A DNA stretch of 64,000 nt, taken from assembly GCA_037179385.1 (NCBI GenBank), contig CM074190.1, positions 13,040,206 to 13,104,205 of the forward strand, in the 5' to 3' direction. Under the pieces are notes generated by a model. That model ran no database searches. It saw only the letters and a list, made by a program, of their open reading frames with translations, and was not told the origin of the DNA. Made by a program: the position numbers and the translations under genes. Shown piece by piece: positions 36,956-50,599 of this stretch; the stretch's first letter is position 1, and each line of letters opens with the position of its first letter. The DNA is from Holothuria scabra. Its lineage: Eukaryota; Echinodermata; Holothuroidea; Aspidochirotida; Holothuriidae.

Positions 36956-39429
36956 TGCCGCTAAGTACTGTACAGTGTACGTAGGCCTATGTTAAAAATT
37001 TAAAATTTCCAAGCTTAAGACAACAATAAAATATGTGGTTAGGCCTAGGCCTAGGCCTAAAACTTTTTCAACATCCTGGCCGTAAAGATTGAATTGAGTG
37101 ATGTTCTTATAAACATCAAGTATAGTCATGGTCTTCTATTTTTTTATGTAGGCCAAGGCTAAGTAGGCCCCCAACTCTGTGTGTCTATAAGATCGCAAGC
37201 TTATGCAAAATGTGTGAATAATTGTTCACAGCACTGAATGTCGTATACTGTACCTGTACACAGGTATGTATTAGTATGAATACCAAAGTCTTCAGTGAAA
37301 ATGTTTCATTTCATTTCATTTTTCATTTATTAATTTCGTCCGTACAAATATAAACTGAAATATATAACCGGACAGGACACTAGAAAAACAATAGTTTAAC
37401 GAGCTAGTGCCCATAAAGAGACAATACAACAAAGAATAACAAAAAAGAAAATAAGAGGAAAAAGAAAAGTGAAAGTGCAGAGCTGCTGTACCTAGTGTGA
37501 AATTAAGACAACATTCCTCCATGTTGGAGCACCTAAATTGTTTCAAAATTTGTTGCTACAGCAGAACAAAAAAATGACTGGACAGTAGAATCCCCCTTTT
37601 GTTAGCCTTGTGTTGGTCTTTTTATATTTCTTGACTTTATGTTTATAAAGCCATTGTACAGTACTGTACATACAGTAAGGTTGACATAGGTAGTGTCACA
37701 GTGTTGTAAATACAATAGACACTCAAAAGCAAGCGTCCTGGGACGGACCTCTGGCATTTCTTTTCAAGAATCAAAGGAAAAGTTTAATGGTCTCTTAATG
37801 TCTTCATGAGTTTTGCTCTTTCATAAAAGTACAGTATTAGGCTAAGGCCTGTAAATTTCACCGTTGGCTGGTGGTGCATTTGTGAACTTTTTATGTCAAG
37901 ACGATTTATTTTCTGGTACCCTGTAAATTACTAAAATTTAGTTATAGATTTGAATAAAGAAATACCTTGGATGCTGAATTACAGTATTGTTCATTTTTTT
38001 TCATCCCACAGGAAACTTTGAGGTAAAGATAATAATAAAACTGAAGGAACTCAAAGAATGTCAAAAAGTGATCCTTGGGATGTTGCATGCTGCTTCACTA
38101 GAAAGCATCCCATAATGATGCCTTGGATGAGCCACCAATAAAGTACTTAGAAAAGGACATTGTGCTTGACCCTGTTGCCATTGAATCCAGACACAATTTC
38201 AAATAGCTCAGAAGGACTCTTGTAAGCATGTTATGTTTTTCAAGTCCATCTTCACTTTTGGTGTAAACAATTTTAGTTGCTGTCAATAGCAGTGAACCAT
38301 ACAGTTAGTGTGAAACAGGTAGATAAATTGTGATTTCCAAATGGATGATGTCATGATACTGAACTTACAGTATTGTATAGCATTCTGCAGGTTTTATAGT
38401 ATTACAGAAGGCATCAACCTTAAAGCAATGTTTTCTGTTAGAAAAAATTAAACCAAACATCATTGTAATTTCGAGGCATAGAGTTTACAGTAATACTTAA
38501 GAGTTTACAACACAATTTAGTGTTCTTTTGGTTTTGATATCTTGTTTACAGTTAGGGGCCTACTGTACAGTCTTTACTGTATCATGAATGACGAGAACAA
38601 CTTCATCCTTTTCTAGACTTTGCATGTTCAGGGCTCATTAGATTTAGAAGAAATCACCAAAATAAGCAAAATTGCTATTGGTCTGTGTTATTCCAATGGG
38701 ATATTTTTGAGGGGCAGAACTGACATACGGAAGGTCGTGATAGCCATGACTATTAGTGCTATCGGTCATTCTGTATGTTTATGCATGTGTGTAGAACATA
38801 TGTATGAATGTGCAGTAGGTATGTTTTTAATCACTTTTGCAAAATATTTTTTTATATTATGTCTTTTCCTAGGAGCCCCCTGAATGACAACATTCAGGGT
38901 GGTACATCACCTTAGAACCAACTTCCTACAGTATGATCGATTGATCATTTGAATTAGTGTGCTACTAAACTGTAGAAGAGAGAAGAGGGGTCTGATGGCA
39001 AGCACCATTTTCAAGATCATTTTGAGTAAGTTCCTTCATTTCCTAAACTCCATTTTGAGATTAAAGTGAGGATTTGAGAGCAGCTTATTTAGTAAAATCA
39101 AGCCAAAAGGTGAAGTTCCTACTAACCAATTTCCTGTCCTTTGCCAAGTCTAGACAATGCTTTGTTTATTTCCCTGTTTTACAAACTCTGATTTGAATCT
39201 GTTGGCAAGTGTTTACAATGTACTCAGAGGTCACATGGTGTCCCATGGTGTCATAATACATTATAAATTAGTTAAGTGTTAGGAACAGAAATTGGTCTAA
39301 ATTGTAAAGAAATGGTAAACATCCTGATGATCAATATGAATTAACACTAAAATGTTTCTACCTTATTGATTATGTCTGGTGTCTTGAGAAAATTTTATAC
39401 TGTATGTAGGAACTGAAGGAAAGTTTTTT

Positions 39430-39670
39430 TAAAGTGTATCTCAAGTCAAAAAAAATTGAAAATTTATATTAAATCGCATGAAATATGAAGGTTAACAGTC
39501 CAACTCCAATCTTTCTTGGATATTCCTTATCTGAGATATGAAATGTTCTCCCTCAAATTAAAATGACACATTGTGCAATAATTTGTGATGTACAGTACAG
39601 TAATTGTTATACTACTCGAATTACAGTCTTTTGTATTTTTGTTTTTTCTGAAAGTTACTGCACCAAGGTG
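39430..39670 (+). repeat. TTAA-type repeat family 3, copy 2 (partial)
   Basis: It starts TTAAAGTGTATCTCAAGT and contains CAGTCCAACTCCAATCTTTC and GTGCAATAATTTGTG, collinear with the copy at 53515. The right terminus is not recognisable. Confidence 0.65.
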
Positions 39671-41126
39671 TGCTGGTACTCTTACTCCTATGGGTTAATG
39701 TACAGTATTATTAATTAAGCCCTCTCCGTGCAACATGCTGTGCAAGCGAACAGGAAATGTTCATGTTCATAAAACATTTTTTAATATTTAAGGGAAACAA
39801 AGAAGGTAATGTGAGTGGTACAACAAGAAAGTTGCACATTATTGCACAATGGACTACATTAATTTGCTTTTATAAGTTTACAAATTACTTTCCACATTTT
39901 ACATCTCGGTTCAAGAATGTCCTGTTGTATGAAGATAGGAGTTGAACTGTTAGAATTTTTTCATGCTGTTTAATACATATATTTTTGAAATTCTTTTTAG
40001 GTACACTTGAATGCCCTGGTGCCCAACCAGGGATACTAGTACCCCCTAGACTAGTAACCCTAGGGGGTATCAATAAACACCACAGGTTGTACATGGGATG
40101 CTTCTCAGACAATTTTTAAAAAGCATTGCTGAATAAAAAGAAGTATTATTAAACCTCATTATACCACCGTAAAGAAACTTACTAATTTTGTCATTTTTAA
40201 AATCGCTCACAATTTATTTCTAGACTCCATGAAAATTTTCAAGTTGAGGAGGCACCCTCCCTGTTGGAACATTTGCTTTTGCATTTCCAGAGATGCGCCT
40301 TAAGAACCAAGCTAAATGTCAGTGCATATTGTACTTTATTTAAGGTCATTTTCTGTAATAAAAAATATTGTGTCTATACTTCTTTAATTGAGAAATACAT
40401 GTAATGTAATTATATTGTTGTTTTTGCAGATATTTATGAACCAAGACTCTGAACTAAATTATTTTCCAGTGACTATGGTATCATGTCTTATCTGACACGC
40501 ATCATCAGACCAACAGACTTTTCAGTTGCTACTGATAATTGATTTATGATGGAATGGTAATATTGTCACCATAGGTCTAGTCTGCGTAGCCGCTCTGGGG
40601 CAGCTGCCCCCTCAGACCATGCCGCTGATAGTAAAAAATTCTTTCAATGAGCCCAAACTTAGTAGGTGTTGCTAAATGACTCTTAATCTTTGCAATGCAA
40701 AGTTGACCACAAAGTTGTTCAAACCAGAAACAAAACGGTAGGCTTATTATGTCTGCTAAGACGAGTCTATTGCAGATGGAAGTCTTGATCATGGGCAGCA
40801 TGCTACTCTCATTTTAACCAAAAGTCTTTGGTTAAAAAATATCGAACTGTCTTTCCTCATGGCTGTGTGCTACAGTTAGTTGTTCGTATTAAGTGGCTGT
40901 ACTGTGTGTGTATGTTTACATGATGGTACCATGGATACAATACTAGTGCCAAGTTACATTGACTCCTGTGACTGTGTACTGGACTGTTGTAGAATGATAG
41001 CAATGTATCTCATATGAATAAACACTTAATAACCTTGCTAAAACCAGTCCACTTACAGAAATGATGTTTGCATTGGATTTCTATGCACAATATATCAGAA
41101 TTAAGTTACATAGAATTGGTAGTACA

Positions 41127-41345
41127 CTATAAATAAAAAAAAAAAGCATTGGCCAACAAAGTGAAACCATGAAACCAAGTCTGCTTGCTTCAAGTTCCCA
41201 CAGTATGCAGAAACCTTGCCACATTCAACTACTATCATCTCGAGAACCAAATTTGTAAAACAAACAAAAATATCACAGAAATGCTAAGGACACGTTCCCC
41301 TTTAACATATGTAAAATTAATGTCTCTGGACTTTTCTTTAGTCTT
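41127..41345 (+). repeat. Dispersed repeat, partner of 30840-31085
   Basis: It shares GCATTGGCCAACAAAGTGAA, GCTTCAAGTTCC and CTTGCCACATTCAA with the first copy, in the same order and orientation. Confidence 0.6.
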
Positions 41346-41704
41346 GAAGTTCTGAGGAATTTTTCCGAACTGCGGAATTATGCTTTTTTGAGAGATTGTT
41401 TCAGGACCTTCGATTTTTTATGAAGGTTTTTCATCCTTGATATTGCCTTTGGCAACTGTCTGTCTTTCAAACCTCCAACATTCTGTTAAAATTATAACAT
41501 CATGATTGCTAAGATTATTGTTGGTACTTGCCAGGTGTATTTATACATCAAAATCTCAAGAATAGATGGGATTTCCTAGCAAGCTCCTTATGGGTCAATT
41601 CAATTGACCCTTATTTGGAAAATAGTACATTGTTTGGTCTCTATTCGGTGTGATTTGTATATAAGTGTGTGAGTTGGCCATCTCTTCAATACTTTTAAGT
41701 TGTT

Positions 41705-41918
41705 GCAAATCATGATTCTTTTTGTACACCAGTCTTGCTTGAGAGTGTTATTAATGAATCTGTAACAATCTATTCAACGTTGTAAGTCGTAAATCTTGAT
41801 TTTTTGTTTGCACCAGTCTTACTTGAAAGTGTTGTAAATGAATCTTTACCAATCTATTCAATACTGTAAGAAGTTGTTAACCTTGATTCTTTGTTTACAC
41901 CAGTCTTGCTTCAGAGTT
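41705..41918 (+). repeat. Short tandem repeat, period about 85 bp, about 2.5 copies
   Basis: ACACCAGTCTTGCTTGAGAG, CACCAGTCTTACTTGAAAG and CACCAGTCTTGCTTCAGAG recur 83 to 87 bases apart, with AATCTATTCAA between them. The piggyBac-like element begins right after the third copy. Confidence 0.75.
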
Positions 41919-41919
41919 T

Positions 41920-42175
41920 TAACCCTTTACCGTTGTTTGGGTCCTTTCAGGCCCATGGGGAGAGCTCGGCTGTCACCCATCTTTACTGTTTCGCGCAGAG
42001 CTTGAAACTGCGAGTAGCTACCCGAAAATTCGGCCACAACAACGAGAGAGACAATATTTTGAGGTCACAGGATCAATGCCCTACAGGAGCCGATGCGGGG
42101 TGGGCTACGTCCGCTTTTCCGCCCAGTCCCGAGGCACAAAAATATGCCTTGATCGGAGCAAGACGGTAAAGGGTT
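41920..42175. mobile_element. piggyBac-like MITE with TAACCCTTTACCGT ends
   Basis: It starts (TT)AACCCTTTACCGT and ends ACGGTAAAGGGTTAT, a near-perfect 14-bp inverted repeat beside a TTAA-like target. The interior is unusually GC-rich for this window. An open frame reads through it, but both strands and the composition suggest a non-coding element. CCC next to TTAA is typical of piggyBac termini. Confidence 0.6.
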
Positions 42176-43679
42176 ATATAAATCTTTGCGAGTTTATGTG
42201 TTCGATAAACTGTGATCTGTGCATATTATGTAAAAAACAAAGTAACAAACTTGACAAAATTCACTTTTACCTTTTGTTAAACAAGGATTTTTATGTCCCA
42301 ATGAATTCCCTGCCAATTACAGTATATAACATTTGACCATGCAGGTCTTTGTTCAAGAGGAGCAGTTTTTAAGCGTTCACTTCATTGGTGTGATTTGATA
42401 TCAGTTCCAAAGCATGTTAATTTGAGCTGTTCTTCCCAGTAAAGCCATTTGGCTCTAACTGAAACTCAATTGGTGGTGTAAATGATTGATCTAAGAAAAA
42501 ACTGTCAACATTTCAACTTGCCACTAAAATAAAGCTGCCATTATGAGTATACTGTAGTACCACCCGCTTTGATTTTGATATTGAAGTATCAAATGATATT
42601 TTGGTTCCTGTTGTATACCACCTTATATTTCACTATACATGAGTATGGTTCAAGTTTTTCTCAGATTTTTTCTCAAGATTTTCCAAGCGATGTTTACTAC
42701 AAACCATGCACATCTATGAAGTTTACTTAATGTTTTTCATCCCAAAGTTTCTAATGCTTACATTACTGCCTTTTCATTGGCTTTCCTGTTGCATCCAGTT
42801 GCAAAACTAAGCTGTAATACTTTTGTATTAAAAATCGCTGCTGATCTGTGCTCAGCAGTTAACAGCCTCAGGCTTAAAATTTGTAGTTTTTGTCTGCAAT
42901 GCTTTATATAATGTCTATATTGCTTTCATTTTTGAAATTCCTCTAAACCATTCTGTTTACAGTAATAATTTATACGTACAAAAGTAGGTCTAACTGTAGC
43001 ACGAAAAGACCATTTCTACAAATTAAGTATTATGCAATTTAGATTTCTCAAATTTCAGCTTCGATAGGAATTTTATTGCTCTATAAGCATTAACTGTTAT
43101 TAGCTTGGTTTTCTTTGTTGTCGCCCAGGCTCTATTTCTCTGTCATGCAGAGTGATGTACAGTATGTGTATACTGGATGTAAAATTCAACTGTACTATAT
43201 ATCATTTAGTGGTACCTTGTGCAAACATTAATCACATCAATGATGCTTTCAGTGTGTATATGTGCAGATTTAGAGCTGTATGATCCTTTGACATACTTCC
43301 TTGCCAGCACTAAGAAGTTAAGAATAGTCTTTTTTTGATTACTTTATTAAAGATAGTATGATTACAGTTACATACAGTAGGTCAAGAAAATGAAAAACCA
43401 TTTATACCTTTTTTTTCTTTCATTAGCCTTATGTTTGTCTTTAAAGTTAAGTGAAATTTCCCTTCCTCTCCCAGCAAATTTCATTTGTTAGTACTTATGG
43501 TCCTAATCAGATGACCATAAAACAGCCCAAATTCACAATGGTCTATCTCATGGAGAGGTTGAGGAATACATAAGCAATAGTCACCTTTCATTTACTTTGG
43601 TTTAGGTACGTTAATTTATATCCGTAAGCACCTGAGATATTTTGACATCATCGAAGTTTCCCTGACATTTTTTCCTAGA

Positions 43680-44117
43680 TTCGATACATTTTATTCGCCT
43701 CTGAAACGTTCTTTTGACTTCCTGTATAATTTTCGTACTTCCCTAAATTTTTTCTGAAGATAGAAGACACTTTCCCTACAGCCCTATAAAGCGTTTTCAA
43801 GACGTCAGAGACGCTTTATGTACGTCTCTAGTACGTTCTCTGGATGTCCTCTGTGATTTTTGTACGTCCCTAAAACGTTTCCTGAACGTCCTGTACCTTT
43901 TACTTACGTCCCAGACGTTTTCCGTACGGACCGGCAAAGGTTTTATAAACGTTTTCTACGTCTGAATAACGTTTTGAGAACGTCTCTAAAAAACGTTTTG
44001 AAAACGTATGAAAAGTCCACAAAAACACGTCTTTAAAACGTAGTTCTAGACGTTTGCGAAACGAAAGTGGTTACGTTTGAAGAACGTTCAGGAAACGTTT
44101 TGTTGTTAGCTGGGATA
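43680..44117. mobile_element. AACGTTTT-rich fold-back element, copy 2
   Basis: It is dense in ACGTTTT, AACGTCC and their inverses, and ends GAACGTTCAGGAAACGTTTT then GTTGTTAGCTGGGATA. The inverse of that end matches the left edge of the copy at 34224. The left boundary is unclear and may lie near 43620. Confidence 0.6.
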
Positions 44118-44559
44118 CCCTCACATACTGTGGTCACATAGGACGCCAGTACAGGGTGTTAATACCTTGTTGTGAAATGAGGTTCAAATCAGCTGTGGGA
44201 GAATTGGTGTTAGAGGAGATATTCTTCACCTGATGTTTTCACTTACTGATAGTATGGGTATACGTAACTATATATAATGAAGTTCACATACCATAGGATG
44301 CATATAATTATAATGTTACGGGGCTTATTGTTAGCCCTCAAATTTATATTAGTGTATTATTTTTTCATCTCTTAGACGTAATTGCGATACGCATATCTAC
44401 CTCTAATATCATATAAAGCTTATGAAAGGTTAGGTGCCCATCATGACACCTCCCGGAGTCACGAGACTACTCTGATAGACATTGTCACTAGACGTTGTAA
44501 TTTTGAAGCATAACAGAATTTTAAGGTGCAACTCTATCGCACGCAGTTTCAGCAAGTAT

Positions 44560-44980
44560 TTTAAGCAGTTGCATAGCCTGTTGTTGGGGTAGGTGGGTGC
44601 GATTGTTGATATGGTGGAACTTAATGTGCAGATGGACTTGGGGGAAGAACCAAAGGGAAAATTTGGAAATTTTGCTAACGTAGGGTAGGACAAGATGCAA
44701 AACAAAAACGGTCCCAAATGCTGCATATATGATAAAATTACCTGCAGAAATTCACGGTTTAAAACGTCATGAGTTATCGTTTTCACATAATGCTTAATTT
44801 AGCCAAAATGAAAACTTTAATATTTTAAAATCGACAGTCCCATACACTCATCTTATTTCCCCACATGTAGTATGGTTCTCTCTTGCCACAGCAACAAATG
44901 CGGGGAGCTTTACAAATACTCTGAATGAACAACTGTAAGTCAGCCAAAACATTGGAATAAGAGGGGGACTCTAATAATGT
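44560..44980 (+). repeat. Dispersed repeat, partner of 28790-29330
   Basis: It shares GGACAAGATGCAAAAC, CTGCAGAAATTCACGG and TGAACAACTGTAAGTCAGCC-like sequence with the first copy, in order. Confidence 0.6.
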
Positions 44981-47804
44981 TGCTTTGAAAAAATGAAAAT
45001 ATTCCAGTATTTGCTCTCCCTAGTGGGCAGAATGGGAATGTAAACTCATTTCTAAAAATATGTATCACAAACATTTGGTCAACGGTCATACTGTTTTCTG
45101 ATATTATGAGTTTATACAAGTTTCCCTCCGATTACATTGACGAGGAGGAGAAAGGTTTCTACAGTTTTGGTACAAAACGGAATATATTGGCACTTGTATT
45201 AGTGTATATATCAGAATTTCTGATGACTAGGGGTCTTGAACAAAAAATTATTATTCTGTCACGCTTCGCGCGCACAAATATCAAATTCGCATATGTGATG
45301 TTTAAGAAGACATGCATAAGCACACATATTTATTTCCTCTATTATTTCTTTGAGAACGTAAACTTTTCATTATCTACCCTTTTTGTCAACGGATATTTCA
45401 GTGTTTCATAGCTAATGTGAAACACTGTTTACTCCAACAATTGGTTTGGGGGAGGACAAAAAACAGTATAATTGTGTTTCCTTTGCAACTCGATAAAAAA
45501 TCGTCTTGTGTCAATTTCCCCAAATCTTGTCCAGAAGCCCCCCCCTCTCCAAAATACAGCACCTAGTTCGTATATGGCTAATTGCAATGCATGAAATACT
45601 ACGAATGCACCTGTGTTAGTCTATAAAGTATTAAACCTTTTGTATTTACTTTGCATTAATCCAGGAGAATGCCTCGAAAGGCTTAAAATTAACGAGCAAA
45701 TCTTCCCATTCCAAACAGTTCTGATTCTACCTTGCAACTAAAACTCAGTCACCTTTAGCCTCTCCCTCAACTGTACTCTGTCGACATAAAGGTCCTGAGA
45801 CATGAAACTGACAATTCTCGTTATTTGTTATTAGTTGTCTGTTTATATGCTTATGTTGTTTTTATGTTTTTTATTTTATGCGGGCACTCAGTTTTCCCTG
45901 TGGGATTCAAGAGAGTTGATTTTGTCTTATCTAATGAAGTATTCCTCTTGTTCGAAATTAGCAGTTTGGGGATTTTAGCAAACCACCAGATTTTTGCCAA
46001 GGGTGTGTAGTGTTCTCCTTTGTTGACATAAAAACGTCAGTAGCTTAATAAGTAGCATACCATTACACTAACGATGTGAAGTTTTCAACATTTGGCCAGC
46101 TCGAAATTTTGAAAGATAGTATATTCTTGTATTTTAGAAACTTAAGACAAGTAAAACCAAGCCTGACAAAGCATAGCATAGCAAAGAGGTATGATAACAA
46201 AAGAAGGCAGAACATAGCTTACCCAGTAGAGTAAAGCGCTTGAAAATTAAATTAAGTACAAAATATTTTTGTTGTGTGTAACAGTCATGCTTTAAATTTA
46301 AGAACAGGCTATATGTTAACTTAGTAGAGAATTTTAGCTGACTGAGAAGCGGAAACTCGGGGCAGTTACAAGTTTACAAACTCCCCTTTAATTTCAGCAA
46401 CCATGCAGAGGAGCAAATAGAAAGATTTTTTCCTCATTTATTGTCACTGGATGTCACTTTATAATAATCTCCAAATAATGTCCAATCACACCAATGAAAA
46501 ACAACATCATGTTCAATTGAACTTAACGTGTGACTGTCAGCAATCGATTGTAAAAGTAGATAATGTATGAAAGAAAATATCAATTGTTAAGTTTAAAGAA
46601 TACCTACAAACACAAACCTTATAAATTAAAGCAGGGCAACCAATAACGCTCTAAGATCCCCACTTTAAAATCTCCACGTATCCATTTTTAAATCAAATAG
46701 AAAGAAGTAAAACGAGAAGGACGAGCAAGATGCAAAGGGAGAATAACAGTGATCAACATTAATGAATAGAATGTTGAAAAAATGTTGATTGAGAGTGATA
46801 CATTCTAAATTTTTTCTCTTGTGTTGCCAGCTAGAGTAAAACGCCCATCCTGTCAAGAGCACACTACTAGTTTTAACTGGGATTTGGAAACATTTGACCG
46901 AAATTTTGAGCAAGTTTTCCCGTGAGAAGGTAGGGGGGAAGTAGAAAAATTTTAAAGAGGCGTCGTGCCCATTGGGCCGGGATATTCGGCTCCCAGTGTT
47001 TTTTTCAAGAGTGTCATAAAATTTTGAAAATTAAGCTTCACAATTGGATGTGTTTTGTTAAGTTAATCGACTTTGAAAAATACAGCTGAATGGAAGTGTA
47101 TCTAAGTCTATACCAGCTGACTCCTCGTGGTTAATTGCAGAATGATGCTGTTCTCAGGGATTTCAGTTCTCATGTACTAAGCTTCAGAGTCACAAATTGT
47201 TTCAGAATCAAGAAATACCTTTAAGTTTAAACAGCGGTTCTGGAGAAGCACTAATAACCCACCAGAATCTAAAAGTGACATTTAGACCAATCTGCAGTCG
47301 TTTTCAACAAAAAAAAATACCTCTCACTAGACGCTTTACGTCGGTTGTCTCCCATCTTATTTCCATCATGAAATAAGGTTATGTTCTTGGTGTTTATTTA
47401 TGACGCTACCTCACATACAAGCTTATTTTCCAATGATTAGCTTACCCACCTAGCCATTTCATTGAACGGTATCGCTGCAGTTCGCTGCAGTGTATTTGGT
47501 AGACCTAATTTCCTGATATTTTTCTATTTGTCCATATTTTTTAGTGAAGTAAAAATTTTATGGCAAATGAAAGCTTAAAATCACGATTACTGCAATTCTA
47601 TTTACAAGACTGGAAATGCATTTCCGTCTGTGAGTCACGATTGTTTAAAATTGTCTGTGCCCCTCGCGGTAACTAATGGCTGAGCTCCGGTTAGATAGTC
47701 TTTTAGGAAAGAAACGATTCTCAAGGACTCCTAAAATTTATTTTGTGTCAATGCATGTTCTTTGACTGCAATAATTGTTCAAATACTTGAGATAAATATC
47801 TTAC

Positions 47805-47915
47805 CTCTTTCTCCTCTTTTTCTTCCAAGTCCGCCTCCCTCTTGGCAAAGGGAGCTGACAAAGACAATGCCACCAGCGTGGCCAGCACCAATACTGTAAC
47901 GTATCGTTTTAGCAT
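47805..47915 (-). CDS. Gene B exon 1: signal peptide and charged linker
   Basis: This exon has 37 codons from the ATG at 47915-47913. It reads MLKRYVTVLVLATLVALSLS and APFAK, with likely cleavage after LSLSA, then READLEEKEEKE and donor GAG|GTAAGA in phase 0. An upstream in-frame ATG (about 48059) would put 48 residues before the hydrophobic core, so I chose the internal start. Joining to exon 2 gives KEEKE followed by VLDEKRAED with no phase conflict. Length, phase and the final Glu match gene A exon 1, supporting common origin. The product is predicted to enter the secretory pathway. Confidence 0.8.
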
Positions 47916-50599
47916 CTCGTATCGCCTTTCCACCGATTTCGTGGAAGTGATCTGACGACAAGTTTGTTCTGGTTGCTCTCTGACACTTGCAGGGGAATTG
48001 GTACGTCGTAACACCTGACTGGCCCCTCGGTAATCTGGTGTTGCAGAGACAACCACCATTCACCGTTATGTCATAGTTCCTGCAAATGAAATCATTTATA
48101 CCTTTCGTTTCGTTTGCTTTTCGTTTTTCTTATCTCCAGAGTTCCCAATGACTATCCGTTTATGAATCTTCATAAAAATTTAAACTTATTTGTAAAGAGG
48201 AGCGTGCTTAAGATTGTTGACACAGCTGGATGAAATTTACTCATTTAAAGTTTATGGTGAAGTGTTAAACTGTATGGCAGTATGAATTAGTTATGCGTGA
48301 GAATAACACGTGATTGTCTGTCTGAACTTGAACCATAAACAAATCGTTATGGCGATATCATACTCAACTTTTAACTCTTTGGTGTACATAGTACTGCACT
48401 GGTTCCGAGGTATAACATGTTCCTAATTCTGTAAGTTACTTCGAATAAATTGTTAAAAGTGATTCGTGTTCGCCATTTTAGAGGTGGGGGTTGGGAAAGA
48501 CGGGCCGAAAAACTTGCGGACTACTGTGTGGATACACCCGTTTTCAATATTAAAACCGTCCGTCAAAAGTAACTTTGAAGGTCAGGCCTACATTTCTTAA
48601 CATATATCATTAGTTTGATAAGTATACGTTGTAATAAATGCAGTCAGAATATTTGTTGATAGAATATTTAAATACGCAACAAGTTCCATACGGTTCGCAG
48701 GCCTTTGGAGGGTCTAAAGCCATAAATGTCTTCGTTTTTGAAATAATGATTGAAAAAACGAGTATATGCTGTGTAGAAGCTACGGAATGGGCGGAGGGTG
48801 GTTCTGTAATATGTGGACAATGCCTGCTGTGAAGGTGAAGTTTAGACCTAGAAGGGAGTTGAACAATTTGTCCTCAAAATATTGTCTGTTCGTCTTCCAT
48901 GTTAGTTTATAGTGCTTGGTACAAGAAAGAGTTTAAGACTTTAAGGGACTGACTAGGCCTGTCGTCACATCGTTTCGAAATAACAGTACCGGCATGGTAA
49001 AGTGAAGTTGTTAAATAATTCTGTTGGTAAACTGTAAATTGAATTTTATGTTATTTTTTTTTTAAATGAGATCAGGTGAAAAGATATTCAGCAATGCCTT
49101 CCTCTCTATAATTCAGAAACCCAGCAGACATCAATGACTTCAAAATGAAAAACGAAGCCATACCTCCCCCCCCTTTCGGAATTTATTTACGGACTTTCAC
49201 TTTCGGAATTGACATTTACAGAAAATGAAATAAAGAAACAAAAACACAACAAGTACTGTCAACTTATTGTCATGACTTTTTATGTGTTTTTTTTATTTCT
49301 TTTTTTTTTTTCGTAATTGTACAAAATAGTCATTTCTTACAGTATAAGATTAAAAGGTTTGGATTGTCATTGCTTTTTTCATTACTTCAAAATAACAAAA
49401 CACACATTCGTCACAAAATTATGCAAAATTTGCACAAACGTCTCTATGTCTGAAAGTTAAACGCCCTCTATTTGGTTCCAAAGCATTAACTGATGTGGTG
49501 TTTCGTGGTCATTCAAATATAACGCCTTTGATCTTCACCGTGAAAACCTGTTGGCTCATTCTGTGGAGTTTAAGATTCAATGGTTTTGCATGAATCTCCT
49601 GATCCCGAATCGCGAAGGAAAATAATTTGCATTAAGTGGAAAATGTCACGTATTCTAAATGTCACCACTTTGAACATATTCAAATCTATTAAGAAAGTTA
49701 GCTGCGTACGGCCTACGCGGCATCTTTAAAAATAAGTGTTTGCAAACATTGTTAAACATTACACTTAAACTGCCATTTAACGCAAATATTAGAGAGGAAT
49801 TTCATGCCTTCGATGTAAACTTGATGTAGCGTGGGCTTTGTCTTTCGGTTGCCTTTGACTATTTACGAAGTACTACAGGAAGAATAATTGACCAGTTATT
49901 TACACATTTATCAAACATCAAAAGACATGTAATACGATCTCTTTAAATAATCATTGTCACACTATTATATGTCAGAGGTCAATAAATATGCTTCTGCGCA
50001 GTTTTGTGGGTGTAAAAAATCCTACGCAGTGTGTATGTGGATTTCCTTCCGACAAATCATTATCCAAAGTTTGCATTAATTTTTTATAACTAAATTTTGG
50101 AAGGACCAAAGTGGGACATTATGATTAAATGGTTTAGTGGTTAATTGTTAACGTAATCCTGAACATAACATAGATCGATGTAAAAAAGTAATGATATGAA
50201 AATCTTACACTAGGCAACGTTGCAATTGTTGCATTTTATTTAACTGTAAAGTATGGGGCAATAGGAGCATCCGACGTAGTACTTACATGATAGGGAATCA
50301 ATACAGGCTCGCAGTCCTGCATTTCCGGGACCTTGATTTTTTGGTCTTGGAGAGTTTCAAGTTGCCATTAACACTTACAAAGTTTTTTAAATTTGTCCCC
50401 GGAAAATCCCCCCAACCGTTTTGGCTTTCTTCAGTAAGTTCAGTATAGTTGTCTGGTTATACCACGGACTTCCTATATACGTGGATACCAACTGGGACAG
50501 TTGGTTAGGGTTAGGAGGTGGGGGTGGGGTCGAGGAACTGCCACCGAGAATTTCCAAATCTGCATCTGTACACACACATTACTCAGGCTAGGGCCTTTT
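47916..50599. other. Upstream flank of gene B, no supported gene
   Basis: About 2.7 kb between gene B exon 1 and the repeat array. It contains T-rich runs (around 49050 and 49290-49310) and no reading frame or RNA structure I can support. It would include the gene B promoter, but no TATA box or initiator could be placed with confidence. Confidence 0.5.

Larger units (their letters stand above)
33099..47804 (-). other. Gene B intron 1 (about 14.7 kb), repeat-filled
   Basis: Intron linking the signal-peptide exon to the Gly-rich exon. It holds the AACGTT elements, the GTTCGCCCC element, the piggyBac-like element and dispersed repeats, listed separately. The stretches 33100-34220, 34577-36084, 36956-39429, 39670-41126, 42180-43680 and 44985-47800 show no supported coding feature apart from short homopolymer runs. 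Confidence 0.55.

Noticed and set aside
45106..45411. 101-residue plus-strand ORF with hydrophobic stretches
   Set aside because: AT-rich composition, no recognisable motif, no splice partners, and it lies in gene B intron 1.
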